A DNA stretch of 64,000 nt from Algihabitans sp965233705 (lineage in GTDB: Bacteria > Pseudomonadota > Alphaproteobacteria > Kiloniellales > DSM-21159): positions 62,001 through 126,000 of the forward strand of contig CBDDTF010000002.1 of NCBI GenBank assembly GCA_965233705.1. Reading direction: 5' to 3'. Shown here piece after piece: positions 44,666 to 53,905 of this stretch (position 1 is its first letter; each line of letters starts with the position of its first letter). The translations under genes and the position numbers were made by a program. Below the pieces are notes generated by a model. That model ran no database searches and was not told the origin of the DNA. It saw only the letters and a list, made by a program, of their open reading frames with translations.

Positions 44666-46273
44666 CTAGCGGATGCGCGGCAGGGTCTCGAAGGTGTGGA
44701 ACGGCGGCGGCGAGGACACGGTCCACTCCAGGGTGGTGGCGCCTTCGCCCCAGTAGTTCTCGCCCACCTTGCGGCCGCTCATCAGCACCCAGGCCAGCAG
44801 GCCGATGAAGAACAGCGTCGAGGCGAAGGCGATGTAGGAGCCGATCGACGAGACGTAGTTCCACAGCGCGAAGGCGTCGGGGTAGTCGATGTAGCGGCGC
44901 GGCATGCCCTGCAGCCCCAGGAAGTGCTGCGGGAAGAAGATCAGGTTCACGCCGATGAAGGTGGTCCAGAAGTGCAGCTTGCCGGCCCACTCGGGGTAGG
45001 TGCGCCCGCTCATCTTGCCGATCCAGTAGTAGATGCCGGCGAAGATGGCGAAGACGGCGCCCAGGCTGAGCACGTAGTGGAAGTGGGCGACCACGTAGTA
45101 GGTGTCGTGCAGCACCGTGTCGGCGCCGGCATTGGCCAGCACCACGCCGGTCACGCCGCCCAGGGTGAACAGGAAGATGAAGCCGATCGCCCAGAGCATC
45201 GGCGTCTTGAACTCGATCGAGCCGCCCCACATGGTCGCGATCCAGCTAAAGATCTTGATGCCGGTGGGCACCGCGATGATCAGCGTCGCGATGGTGAAGT
45301 AGGCCTTGGTGTTCACGTCCAGGCCGACGGTGAACATGTGGTGCGCCCAGACCACGAAGCCGACCACGCCGATCGCCACCATGGCGTAGGCCATGCCCAG
45401 GTAGCCGAACACCGGCTTCTTCGAGAAGGTCGAGACGATGTGGCTGACGATCCCGAAGGCCGGCAGGATCATGATGTAGACCTCGGGGTGCCCGAAGAAC
45501 CAGAAGAGGTGCTGGAACAGGATCGGGTCGCCGCCGCCCTCGGGGTTGAAGAAGTTGGTCCCGAAGTTGCGGTCGGTCAGCAGCATGGTGATGGCGCCGC
45601 CCAGCACCGGCACGGCCAGCAGCAGCAGGAAGGCGGTCACCAGCATCGCCCAGACGAACAGCGGCATGCGGTGCAGGCTCATGCCCGGCGCGCGCATGTT
45701 GAAGATCGTGGTGATGAAGTTGATCGCGCCGAGGATCGAGCTGGCGCCCGCCAGGTGCAGCGCGAAGATCGCCATGTCCACCGACGGCCCGGGATGGCCG
45801 AGCGAGGAGGACAGCGGCGGGTAGATCGTCCAGCCCGTGCCCGCGCCGGTGCCCACGAAGGCCGAGCCCAGCAGCAGCAGGAAGGCCGGCACCAGCAGCC
45901 AGAAGCTGATGTTGTTCATGCGCGGGAAGGCCATGTCCGGCGCGCCGATCATCAGCGGCACGAACCAGTTGCCGAAACCGCCGATCAACGCCGGCATGAC
46001 CACGAAGAAAACCATGATCAACCCGTGCGCGGAGATGATCACGTTCCACATCTGGCCCGGGTCGGCCGACAGCAGGTTGAAGTACTGCACGCCCGGCTCC
46101 TGCAGTTCCATGCGCATGAGCACGGAGAAGGCGCCGCCGATCAGGCCGGCGATCACCGAGAAGACCAGGTAGAGGGTGCCGATGTCCTTGTGGTTGGTGG
46201 AGCAGAACCACCGAACGAAGAAGCCCGGCTTGTGATCGTGGTGATCGTGGGCGTGCGCTTCGCTGTGAGCCAT
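44666..46273 (-). CDS. ctaD: Cytochrome c oxidase subunit I (aa3 type)
   Basis: A 535-residue catalytic subunit with twelve helices binding haem a, haem a3 and CuB. The family start RWFCSTNHKDIGTLYLVFSV follows a His-rich N-terminus (HSEAHAHDHHDH). The active-site block is FWFFGHPEVYIMILPAFGIV, with the cross-linked His-Tyr pair and the K-channel. HHMFTVGLDVNTKAYFTIAT and YYVVAHFHYVLSLGAVFAIF hold the remaining haem and CuB ligands. Glu286-type residue is in the ATM-E/XGHPEV class region. ATG 46273 is preceded by GAGGAAAG. It lies 76 bases after ctaC. Confidence 0.97.
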   Translation of the reverse strand: MAHSEAHAHDHHDHKPGFFVRWFCSTNHKDIGTLYLVFSVIAGLIGGAFSVLMRMELQEPGVQYFNLLSADPGQMWNVIISAHGLIMVFFVVMPALIGGFGNWFVPLMIGAPDMAFPRMNNISFWLLVPAFLLLLGSAFVGTGAGTGWTIYPPLSSSLGHPGPSVDMAIFALHLAGASSILGAINFITTIFNMRAPGMSLHRMPLFVWAMLVTAFLLLLAVPVLGGAITMLLTDRNFGTNFFNPEGGGDPILFQHLFWFFGHPEVYIMILPAFGIVSHIVSTFSKKPVFGYLGMAYAMVAIGVVGFVVWAHHMFTVGLDVNTKAYFTIATLIIAVPTGIKIFSWIATMWGGSIEFKTPMLWAIGFIFLFTLGGVTGVVLANAGADTVLHDTYYVVAHFHYVLSLGAVFAIFAGIYYWIGKMSGRTYPEWAGKLHFWTTFIGVNLIFFPQHFLGLQGMPRRYIDYPDAFALWNYVSSIGSYIAFASTLFFIGLLAWVLMSGRKVGENYWGEGATTLEWTVSSPPPFHTFETLPRIR

Positions 46274-46349
46274 GGATCTTTCCTCGAGCCGTCGATTACT
46301 GACGCGTTCTTGTCGTTGTCGTGCGGCCGCGGGCACAGCCGCGCGGCGG

Positions 46350-47201
46350 CTACTCGACCGCCGCGGCGATCTGGTTGCGGGCGGGCGCGGGCGCGGCGGC
46401 GAACTCGTCCTGCGCCTCGGCGACCCAGGCGTCGAACTCCTCCTGCGAGACCACCTTGACCATGATCGGCATGTAGGCGTGGGCGGTGCCGCAGAGCTCG
46501 GAGCACTGGCCGTAGTAGGTGCCCTCCTCCTGCACGTTCACCCAGGTCTCGTTCAGACGCCCCGGCACGGCGTCGGTCTTGATGCCGAAGGCCGGCACGG
46601 CGAAGGAGTGCAGCACGTCGCCGGCGGTGACCAGGATGCGCACGGTGGTGTCGACCGGGATGACCACCGCCTGATCAGTCGCCAGCAGGCGCGGCTTGCC
46701 GGCGGCGGCGGCATCCTCGTCCTGCAGCATGAAGGCGTCGAACGCGAAGTTGCCGTGGTCGGGATACTCGTAGCTCCAGTACCACTGCTTGCCGATCGCC
46801 TTGATCGTCATGTCCGCCTCGGGGACCACGTCCTGGGCGTAGAGCAGCTTCATCGAGGGGATCGCGATGACCACCAGGATCATCACCGGCACCGCCGTCC
46901 AGATCACCTCGATCAGGGTGTTGTGCGTGGTCTTCGAGGGCGTCGGGTTGGCCGCGGCGCGGAAGCGGAACATGACGTAGACCAGCAGGGCCAGCACGAA
47001 CACGCAGATCAGGGTGATGATCACCAGCAGCATGTTGTGGAAGTCGTGGATCTGCTCCTTGACCGGCGTCGCGCCGGCCTGCAGCCCGAGACCGCCCGGC
47101 ACCGGCTGGCCCAGCATCTCCTGCGCGCGCGCCGTGCCGGCCGCGAAGAGCCCCAGCAGCAGGGCGCCCAGGGCGCCGGCCTTGTTCGTCAGCTTCGTCA
47201 T
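46350..47201 (-). CDS. ctaC: Cytochrome c oxidase subunit II
   Basis: A 283-residue subunit that accepts electrons from cytochrome c through CuA. A signal peptide (LGALLLGLFAAGTARAQ) precedes two helices (MLLVIITLICVFVLALLVYV; VIWTAVPVMILVVIAIPSMK). The aromatic-rich strand is GKQWYWSYEYPDHG. CuA ligands lie in DVLHSFAVPAFGIKTDAVPG and YGQCSELCGTAHAYMPIMVK. It is the first gene of the cta cluster; the promoter must lie in the 331-base region upstream. Confidence 0.97.
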   Translation of the reverse strand: MTKLTNKAGALGALLLGLFAAGTARAQEMLGQPVPGGLGLQAGATPVKEQIHDFHNMLLVIITLICVFVLALLVYVMFRFRAAANPTPSKTTHNTLIEVIWTAVPVMILVVIAIPSMKLLYAQDVVPEADMTIKAIGKQWYWSYEYPDHGNFAFDAFMLQDEDAAAAGKPRLLATDQAVVIPVDTTVRILVTAGDVLHSFAVPAFGIKTDAVPGRLNETWVNVQEEGTYYGQCSELCGTAHAYMPIMVKVVSQEEFDAWVAEAQDEFAAAPAPARNQIAAAVE

Positions 47202-47532
47202 CGTCCGTGTCTCGACCCTCTTGGCTCGGCCCCCGGCCGCGAGATCGGCAGGCGCCGGCGCTTTCTGTCCCCTCTTGGTCCGGGGGCGAAGGAACGGCAG
47301 TGCGTCGCGTTCGCACTCGCAGCCGCCCGGACGCGGCGGAACCTAGACCAAGCGCAGCAGCGCAACAAGGCGTTCCTGATGCGGCATACTGGCCCGGCAG
47401 GCGAAATTCCGCCTGACTGCTTGCATACCGACGAACGCGCCTTGCGGGAAGCCAGATTCGCTTGCGGCAATTCGACGCAAGCCCTTGGTGCGCTTCGCGA
47501 AAGCCGGTCGCGGCCCGAACCGGCCAGCCCGT
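47202..47532. other. Region upstream of ctaC
   Basis: 331 bases between the DUF3422 stop and the ctaC start. They should hold the oxidase-cluster promoter on the minus strand. A small hairpin (CAGGCG 47398-47403 with CGCCTG 47410-47415) is visible. No gene and no confident promoter boxes were found. Confidence 0.45.
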
Positions 47533-48855
47533 TCAGGTCCGCCGGTCGCCCCGGCGCAGGGCGCGCTTGACCCGGCGCATGCCGAACCAGATCAGGCCGA
47601 CCACGAGCGGGATCGACAGGGCGGTGATCTGGTTCGGCGTCAGCGGCAGCCCGAAGGACTCGCCGCCCTCGGCGAGGTATTTGACCAGGCTGACCAGGTA
47701 GTAGCTGATCGCCGCCACCGAGAGGCCCTCGACCGTCTCCTGCAGGCGGAGCTGCAGCTTGGCCCGGCGGTTCATCGACTCCAGCAGGTCGCGGTTCTGC
47801 GCCTCCAGGGTGACGTCGACGCGGGTGCGCAGGAGCTGCCCGGCGCGCGCGACCCGGCGCGAGAGCGTGTCGAGCCGGTCCTGGGTCGATTCGCAGGTCC
47901 GCATGGCCGGGCTGAGGCGGCGGTCCATGAACTCCTGGATCGTCTGGAAGCCCTCGATGCGCTCCTCGCGCAGCTCCTGGATGCGGCGCTGCACCAGGGC
48001 GTAGTAGGCGCGCGCGGCGGAAAAGCGGTAGTTGGTCTCGGCCGAGATCCGCTCGATCCCGGCGGAGACGTCGGTCAGCTCGCCGAGCAGGCGCTGCTCG
48101 TCCTCCAGCCGCGCGCAATCGGTCATCTCGTCGATGATGCCGCGCAGGCGCTCGCCCAGGCGCGAGAGCTCGCCGCCGTGGCGGCGGGCCAGCGGCAGCG
48201 CCAGCAGCGCCATCATGCGATAGGTCTCCACCTCGCAGAGACGCTGCACGAGTCGCCCCGCCTGGCGCGGCCGCAGGCCGACGTCGCGGATCAGCGCCCG
48301 GCCGAAGCCGTCGGCGCCGACCCAGAAGTTCATCCAGGCCATGGCCGAGCCGCCGGAGACGGCCGAGCCGGCGTAGTTCTCGATCTGCATCAGCTCGCCG
48401 ATGCTGTCGGGATCGGTCTCCAGCCTGGGCGCGTCACGCGCCTCCAGCTCAAGGTGCAGGCCGACCAGCAACTCGCCGGGCAACCGCTGCACCCAGTCGC
48501 GCGGCACCCGCTCGATCACCGGGTGGGCGAAGCGGTCGACCTTGCCGTCGTCGCGCAGAGGCGCCGCCTCGCGGGCGTAGAAGGCATAGGTGGAGAACTC
48601 CGTGTGCCGCTCCCAACGCAGCCGGAAGGGCCCCAGGTCGACCAGGTGGAAGTTGGCGGTGTCGCCCGGCGGCGGCTTGCCGTAGCGCTGGCAGAGTGCG
48701 GCGACGTGGGCGCGTTCGCCCTCCAGCCCGCCCTCGCCGGTCATCAGGGCGATGTGGGTGACCCGCTCGCTCGGCTGCAGATGCGCGAAAGGGCGCGCAT
48801 GCACCTCGCGCGTCAACTCTTCGCGCAGTCGATGTTCGCTGAGGCCCAAGGGCAT
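47533..48855 (-). CDS. DUF3422 family membrane-anchored protein
   Basis: A 440-residue protein of a family common in alpha- and betaproteobacteria with unknown function. The conserved start HRLREELTREVHARPFAHL and the block WERHTEFSTYAFYARE are typical. A long helical, coiled-coil-like region (about residues 210-370, for example SEARxYYALVQ-type ARAYYALVQRRIQELREERI) precedes two C-terminal membrane helices (AAISYYLVSLVKYLAEGGES; IPLVVGLIWFGM) and a basic tail. It sits between tldD (divergent) and the oxidase cluster, a neighbourhood shared with relatives. Confidence 0.9.
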   Translation of the reverse strand: MPLGLSEHRLREELTREVHARPFAHLQPSERVTHIALMTGEGGLEGERAHVAALCQRYGKPPPGDTANFHLVDLGPFRLRWERHTEFSTYAFYAREAAPLRDDGKVDRFAHPVIERVPRDWVQRLPGELLVGLHLELEARDAPRLETDPDSIGELMQIENYAGSAVSGGSAMAWMNFWVGADGFGRALIRDVGLRPRQAGRLVQRLCEVETYRMMALLALPLARRHGGELSRLGERLRGIIDEMTDCARLEDEQRLLGELTDVSAGIERISAETNYRFSAARAYYALVQRRIQELREERIEGFQTIQEFMDRRLSPAMRTCESTQDRLDTLSRRVARAGQLLRTRVDVTLEAQNRDLLESMNRRAKLQLRLQETVEGLSVAAISYYLVSLVKYLAEGGESFGLPLTPNQITALSIPLVVGLIWFGMRRVKRALRRGDRRT

Positions 48856-49023
48856 CGGCCGGCAGTCCCCCTCTCGTCTCTGGCCGGGCGCTGCGGCGGG
48901 TGTCCCGGCGTCCCCGGACCGCCCCCGCGCGGAGCCGCCCCCTGCATTCGCGCCCGCAAGCCTCTACATTAGCAGGCGACGCGACCGAATGCCTCAAAGC
49001 GATAGGAGCCGAGCAGAGCCGCC

Positions 49024-50454
49024 ATGACCCACCTGGCCGATACCGACGAGCTGTTCTACGCCCGCGCCGGCCTCGACCGCGCCAAGCTCGAGCGCATCGT
49101 GGACGACGCCCTGGCCCGGGCCGACGACGGCGAACTCTTTCTGGAGTACCGCCAGTCGGAGGCGCTGGCCTTCGACGACGGGCGCCTGAAGTCGGCCAGC
49201 TTCGACACCGACCAGGGCTTCGGCCTGCGCGCGGTGGCCGGCGAGGCGGCCGGCTACGCCCACGCCAGCGAGCTGACCGACGCCGCCGTGCAGCGCGCCG
49301 GCGAGACGGTCAAGACGGTGCAGGCCGGCTACGGCGGCACCATGGCGGCGGCGCCGAGCAACACCAACCGGCAGCTCTACACCCCGGACAACCCGCTGGG
49401 CGCGCTGGCCTTCGAGGCCAAGGTCAAGCTGCTGAGCGAAATCGACGCCTACGTCCGCGCCAGGGACCCGCGGGTGCGCCAGGCCACGGTCTCGCTCGCC
49501 GGCTCCTGGCAGGCGGTGCAGATCCTGCGTGCCGGCGGCGAGCGCCGAGCCGACATCCGCCCGCTGGTCCGCCTCAACGTCTCGGTCGTGCTGGAGCAGG
49601 ACGGCCGGCTGGAGACCGGGTCCTACGGCACCGGCGGACGGGTCGGCTACGACGGCCTGATCACGCCGGAAAGCTGGCAGGCGGCGGCCGACGAGGCGCT
49701 GCGCCAGGCCGAGGTCAACCTCGGCTCGGTCGACGCGCCGGCCGGCGAGATGCCGGTGCTGCTCGGCGCCGGCTGGCCGGGCATCCTGCTGCACGAGGCG
49801 GTCGGCCACGGCCTGGAGGGCGACTTCAACCGCAAGAAGACCTCGGCCTTCGCCGGGCTGCTGGGCGAACAGGTCGCCGCCCCCGGCGTCACGGTGATCG
49901 ACGACGGCACCCTGCCCGACCGCCGCGGCTCGCTGACCGTCGACGACGAGGGCACGCCCAGCGAGCGCACGGTGCTGATCGAGGACGGCCGGCTGGTCGG
50001 CTACATGCAGGACCGCCAGAACGCCCGCCTGATGGGCATGCCCCCGACCGGCAACGGGCGACGCCAGTCCTACGCCCACAACCCCATGCCGCGCATGACC
50101 AACACGGTTATGCTGGGCGGCGACAAGGACCCGCAGGAGATGCTGGCCGGCGTCAAGAAGGGGCTCTACGCCGTGTCCTTCGGCGGCGGCCAGGTCGACA
50201 TCACCAGCGGCAAGTTCACCTTCTCCTGCACCGAGGCCTACCTGATCGAGGACGGCAGGATCGGCCCGGCGGTCAAGGGCGCGACGCTGATCGGCAACGG
50301 CCCCGAGACCATGAAGAAGGTCGCCATGGTCGGCAACGACATGGCGCTGGACCCGGGCATCGGCACCTGCGGCAAGGACGGCCAGGGCGTGCCGGTCGGC
50401 GTCGGCCAGCCCTCCCTGCTGGTCTCCGCCATCACCGTCGGCGGCACCGCCTGA
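49024..50454 (+). CDS. tldD: Metalloprotease TldD
   Basis: A 476-residue zinc protease subunit that works with TldE/PmbA to cleave unfolded or modified peptides. The zinc motif is HEAVGHGLEGD, with His257, Glu258 and His262; the third ligand cysteine is expected in KFTFSCTEAYLIEDG. Conserved blocks RQSEALAFDDGRLKSASFDT, NMPMPRMTN-type AHNPMPRMTNTVMLGGDKDP and the C-terminal GVPVGVGQPSLLVSAITVGG are present. AGGAG lies upstream. A perfect 7-bp GC hairpin (50456-50472) starts just past the stop. No tldE is in the window. Confidence 0.95.
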   Translation: MTHLADTDELFYARAGLDRAKLERIVDDALARADDGELFLEYRQSEALAFDDGRLKSASFDTDQGFGLRAVAGEAAGYAHASELTDAAVQRAGETVKTVQAGYGGTMAAAPSNTNRQLYTPDNPLGALAFEAKVKLLSEIDAYVRARDPRVRQATVSLAGSWQAVQILRAGGERRADIRPLVRLNVSVVLEQDGRLETGSYGTGGRVGYDGLITPESWQAAADEALRQAEVNLGSVDAPAGEMPVLLGAGWPGILLHEAVGHGLEGDFNRKKTSAFAGLLGEQVAAPGVTVIDDGTLPDRRGSLTVDDEGTPSERTVLIEDGRLVGYMQDRQNARLMGMPPTGNGRRQSYAHNPMPRMTNTVMLGGDKDPQEMLAGVKKGLYAVSFGGGQVDITSGKFTFSCTEAYLIEDGRIGPAVKGATLIGNGPETMKKVAMVGNDMALDPGIGTCGKDGQGVPVGVGQPSLLVSAITVGGTA

Positions 50455-50490
50455 GCCGCCGCAACGGCGGCGACCTGGCCGTGCGGCGGC

Positions 50491-52203
50491 CTACCCCTGC
50501 GGCGGCGGGAGGCGGCGCGCGTCGGCGAAGACCAGCACCTCCAGCGGCGCGCGGCGGCCGCGCAGCGCCACCTCGCGGCGCTCGGCGTCGGCGAGCGGCG
50601 ACGCGTCCGGCGCCAGCCCGGCGGCGGCCACCGCCTCGGCGGAAACCACGAGCTGGGCGGCGAAGTCCTTGCTCGCCTGCTCCAGGCGGCTGGCGGTGTT
50701 CACCGTGTCGCCCACGGCGGTCAGCGAGGTGGCCTGGCCCCAGCCCATCTCGCCGACGATCGCCGGGCCCAGATGGATGCCGATGCCGATGCGCAGGGGC
50801 ACCGGCAACTCGCTGCCGAACGCCCGCTCGACCTCGTCCAGCCCCTCGGCCATCGCCCGCGCCGCCGCCAGGGCGCGGCGCGCCGCGTCCTGGCGGGCCT
50901 GCGGACCGCCGCCCCGCGTCTCGGCGCCGAACAGGGCCATGATGCCGTCGCCGATGAACTTGTCGACCCGCCCGCCAGCCTGCTCGACCGCCTCGCCGGT
51001 GGTGCGGAAGTAGCGGTTGAGCAGGAAGACCACGTCGTAGGGCAGACGCGACTCGGCCAGCCGCGTGAAGTCGCGCAGGTCGGCAAAGAGCACCGCCACC
51101 TCGCGCTCCTCGCCCTGCAGGTAGCCGGGGCGCGCCCGCGCCTCGCGCGCGGTGACGCCGGGCGGCAGCAGCGGCTCCACCGCCAGGTCCTCGCCCGGCC
51201 GGGTCTGACAGGCCAGGCGCACGTTGGGCGGCGCCCCGACCCGCTGCAGCACCCGCGCCTCCTCCGCGCTCGGCGGCGGCAGCGCGGCCAGACCGGCGCC
51301 GATGCGCACCCGACAGGTCGAGCAGCGCCCGCGTCCGCCGCACAGCGAGGCATGCGGGATGCCGGCCTCGCGGCTGGCCTCCAAGATCGTGGTGCCGCGC
51401 GGCACCCGCACGCGCCGCCCCCCGGGATAGCTCAGCACCACCACGCCGCGGCGATGCTCGAACAGGCGCCGCAGGCCGCGGGCCGCCAGGGTCGCCAGCA
51501 GCAGCCCGCCGTAGCCGAGCAGCAGCCAGCGCTCCGCCGCGCCGGTGAAGGCCAGGCGCTGCGGGTCGGTCAACTGCGCCACCAGCGCCTCGGTGAAGGG
51601 CGGCTCGCCGCGCGCGTGGAGACCCCGCGCCCAGCGCCCCGCCATCCAGGCGCCGGCCAGCGCCAGGGTCGGCAACAGCAGCGCGCCGGCGAAGAGCCAG
51701 GGCCGCCAGCGCCCGAACCAGGGCTTGAAGCGCAGCCAGAGATAGATCCCCAGACAGCCGTGCGCCCAGACCGCCAGCAGCGCGGCGAGCTGGCGCAGAC
51801 CGGTGGCCGGCGAGAGCTCGAAGTAGATCAGCAGCACCGCCGGATAGCCGATCTGCGTGTCGAAGGCGGTGGCCACGCCGCGCGTGCCGGCCAGGTGCAG
51901 CGCTAGCAGCGGCACGATGGCCAGACCGAGCAGAAGCTGCCAGGTCTCGCCGGGCTTGAGGAGGAAGTCGCGACGCAGATAGAGCGCCCAGAGCGCCAGC
52001 GCGGCATGCAGCCCGAAGGCGCCGTAGAGCAGCGTCAGACCCGGCGGGCCGGTCCAGACGAAGCGCTGCACCTCCAGCACCGCCTGCAGGGCCGGCAGGG
52101 AGATCAGGCCGGCCGCGTGGTTGAGCAGGTGCGTGGTGACATAGGCAAAGAGCAGCAGACCGGAAGCGAGGCGGGCGCGGCGGATCAGGGAAGCGCTGGG
52201 CAT
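50491..52203 (-). CDS. CyaC-type redox-sensing class III adenylate cyclase (dihaem-b anchor, [2Fe-2S] domain, cyclase)
   Basis: A 570-residue fusion protein. Residues 1-250 contain six membrane helices with histidines at 25/29, 66, 103 and 148, matching the tetra-histidine dihaem-b signature of succinate:quinone oxidoreductase anchors. Residues 252-345 are a ferredoxin domain with Cys288, Cys294, Cys297 and Cys332. Residues 365-560 are a class III cyclase with metal aspartates Asp375 (FADLRD) and Asp419 (KFIGDG), adenine-type Lys415 and Asp499, and Asn502/Arg506 (DTVNTASR), so it looks active for cAMP. Sinorhizobium CyaC has this architecture and responds to quinone redox state; the same role is inferred here. 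ATG 52203 opens the first helix; the upstream frame is low complexity. Confidence 0.88.
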   Translation of the reverse strand: MPSASLIRRARLASGLLLFAYVTTHLLNHAAGLISLPALQAVLEVQRFVWTGPPGLTLLYGAFGLHAALALWALYLRRDFLLKPGETWQLLLGLAIVPLLALHLAGTRGVATAFDTQIGYPAVLLIYFELSPATGLRQLAALLAVWAHGCLGIYLWLRFKPWFGRWRPWLFAGALLLPTLALAGAWMAGRWARGLHARGEPPFTEALVAQLTDPQRLAFTGAAERWLLLGYGGLLLATLAARGLRRLFEHRRGVVVLSYPGGRRVRVPRGTTILEASREAGIPHASLCGGRGRCSTCRVRIGAGLAALPPPSAEEARVLQRVGAPPNVRLACQTRPGEDLAVEPLLPPGVTAREARARPGYLQGEEREVAVLFADLRDFTRLAESRLPYDVVFLLNRYFRTTGEAVEQAGGRVDKFIGDGIMALFGAETRGGGPQARQDAARRALAAARAMAEGLDEVERAFGSELPVPLRIGIGIHLGPAIVGEMGWGQATSLTAVGDTVNTASRLEQASKDFAAQLVVSAEAVAAAGLAPDASPLADAERREVALRGRRAPLEVLVFADARRLPPPQG

Positions 52204-52367
52204 GCCGGGCGGCGGCTCTTCGGATCGGTGGACGCGGCTCCGCGCTGTGCGGGGCACCGGCGGCAAGGATAGGGGCATCCCCGCCTTTGTGCGACGCGAA
52301 AGCCACCTATATTCTGCCCGGCCCGCTTTCCTGTGCAGCCCGCCCTCCAGAGTCTCCTCCGCCGATG

Positions 52368-52421
52368 CCCCCATCCGCGCCCCCATCCGCGTCCCCGCCC
52401 CTGTCCCCGCCCCTGCCCCTG
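52368..52421. repeat. 12-bp Pro/Ser-coding tandem repeats between cyclase and DUF1289 genes
   Basis: Two copies of CCCCCATCCGCG (52368-52379, 52380-52391) pass into two copies of TCCCCGCCCCTG (52392-52403, 52404-52415) plus a half unit. If the DUF1289 gene starts at ATG 52365, they encode a Pro/Ser N-terminal tail in frame; otherwise they are in its leader. Confidence 0.8.
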
Positions 52422-52478
52422 CCGGCCGAGGAGCGCCAACGCCGCCGGCTGCTGCTGCGCGCGGCCGGCCGCAGCCTG

Positions 52479-52697
52479 ATGGACGACACGCTGGCCAGTC
52501 CCTGCGTGTCGATCTGCCAGGTCGACGGAGAGAGCGGCCTGTGCATCGGCTGCAGCCGGTCGGTCGGCGAGATCACCGACTGGGCGCTGCTCACCGCGCC
52601 GGAAAAGCAGCGCGTGCTCGCCGAGCTGCCGCAGCGTGCGCCGCGCCCCGGCCGGTCCGCTCCGAGGGGGAATTCGCCCGCCAAACGGGTGGATTGA
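52479..52697 (+). CDS. DUF1289 domain-containing cysteine-rich protein
   Basis: A 72-residue protein with the DUF1289 pattern SPCVSICQVDGESGLCIGCS, followed by RSVGEITDWALLTAPEKQRV. Four cysteines probably bind an Fe-S cluster or zinc; function is unknown. ATG 52479 begins MDDTLASPC, as in many relatives. An in-frame ATG at 52365 would add 38 residues of Pro/Ser repeats and EERQRRRLLLRAAGRS; neither has a good ribosome site. It is divergent from the cyclase gene. Confidence 0.8.
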   Translation: MDDTLASPCVSICQVDGESGLCIGCSRSVGEITDWALLTAPEKQRVLAELPQRAPRPGRSAPRGNSPAKRVD

Positions 52698-52842
52698 GAC
52701 TCGCCGCCCCGCGCGCCGGCGTCCTATCCTGCCGAGGCGCTTCGCGGAACCGGCCTTTGCGGCGCGGCCGCCCGGTTTCCTGCGCCTTCGCGAGGGGTCG
52801 GGAGCGATGACCCCTCAGACAGACTTGAGGGGGAGAATCCGC

Positions 52843-53673
52843 ATGCAGCTCACGTTTCTTCGCGCGGTGGTCGCCGCCGGCGCGATGACCACCCTGACCG
52901 GCTGCGCCGGCCTGATGCTGGGCGACGCCCAGGACATCGAGCCGGCGGGCACGCCGTTCCAGAACGCCCTCTACGGCGGTTACGTCGACCTGGCGATGGC
53001 CGAGTACGACGAGGGCGACTACAGCGATTCCGACTTCTTCTCAGGCAAGGCCATGGCCGCCGCCGGCGGCCAGACGCCGGCCCCGCAGCCGCTGGCCGAA
53101 CGCCGTCTGCCGGCCGGCACCGAGGGCGAGCTGGCCGCCGCCCGGGCGCGCCTGGTCGCCGCGCTCGACGGCCCTGCGCGCAGCGACCAGCCGGACCTGG
53201 CCGCCGAGGCGCAGACCGCCTTCGACTGCTGGTTGCAGGAGCAGGAGGAGAACTACCAGCCGGACCACATCGCCGCCTGCCGCGAAGCCTTCGCGGCGGC
53301 GATGGCGCAGTTGACTCCGGCCCAGCCCATGGCCTTCGAGCCGCGTGACTTCACGGTCTACTTCGCCACCGACTCCGCCGCGCTGACCGGCTCGGCGCGG
53401 GAAATGGTGCGCCAGGCGGCGGACGTCGCGAAGGCCAACCCGGGCACCCGGATCGAGGTGGTCGGCCATACCGACACGACCGGCAGCGCGGCCTACAACG
53501 CCGGCCTGTCCGAGGCGCGCGCCACGACGGTCAAGCAGGCGCTGATGGAGCTGGGCCTGGCCGGCGGCCGCGTGGTGGTGGACGCCACCGGCGAGCGGGA
53601 CCTGGCCGAGGCGACGCCGGACGACACCGACAACCGGCTGAACCGTCGGGTGACCCTCACCATCACCCGATAG
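52843..53673 (+). CDS. OmpA-family outer-membrane lipoprotein
   Basis: A 276-residue lipoprotein. The lipobox LTGC places the lipidated cysteine at residue 21. An N-terminal domain of about 130 residues (FQNALYGGYVDLAMAEYDEG; SDSDFFSGKAMAAAGG; FDCWLQEQEENYQPDHIAAC) is of a type found in alphaproteobacterial OmpA lipoproteins. A C-terminal OmpA domain binds peptidoglycan (VYFATDSAALTG; IEVVGHTDTTGSAAYNAGLS; DNRLNRRVTLTITR). It should link the outer membrane to the murein. ATG 52843 follows GAGGGGGA. A good terminator follows, so it is probably monocistronic. Confidence 0.9.
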   Translation: MQLTFLRAVVAAGAMTTLTGCAGLMLGDAQDIEPAGTPFQNALYGGYVDLAMAEYDEGDYSDSDFFSGKAMAAAGGQTPAPQPLAERRLPAGTEGELAAARARLVAALDGPARSDQPDLAAEAQTAFDCWLQEQEENYQPDHIAACREAFAAAMAQLTPAQPMAFEPRDFTVYFATDSAALTGSAREMVRQAADVAKANPGTRIEVVGHTDTTGSAAYNAGLSEARATTVKQALMELGLAGGRVVVDATGERDLAEATPDDTDNRLNRRVTLTITR

Positions 53674-53720
53674 CCGCCGCCGGCGCGCAGCCGCCAGACG
53701 GCATCGGCGCGATGAACCGA

Positions 53721-53748
53721 GGGGCCGCCGGGTGACCGGCGGCCCCTT
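53721..53748 (+). terminator. Intrinsic terminator of the OmpA-family gene
   Basis: A perfect 11-bp stem pairs GGGGCCGCCGG (53721-53731) with CCGGCGGCCCC (53736-53746) around loop GTGA, followed by TTCGCG. Confidence 0.75.
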
Positions 53749-53905
53749 CGCGTGTGCGGGGGCGGCCGGCGCCGAGCGGGCGATGCGAAAGCGCGCGGCC
53801 TCTTCCCGGCGCCGCGCGCTTGTGGCAGAGGGAAGGCCGACACGCGCCCACCGCCATCTCTGCGGCGCGCGCCCGAAGACACCGCGAACAGGGGAGACAC
53901 GGCCC

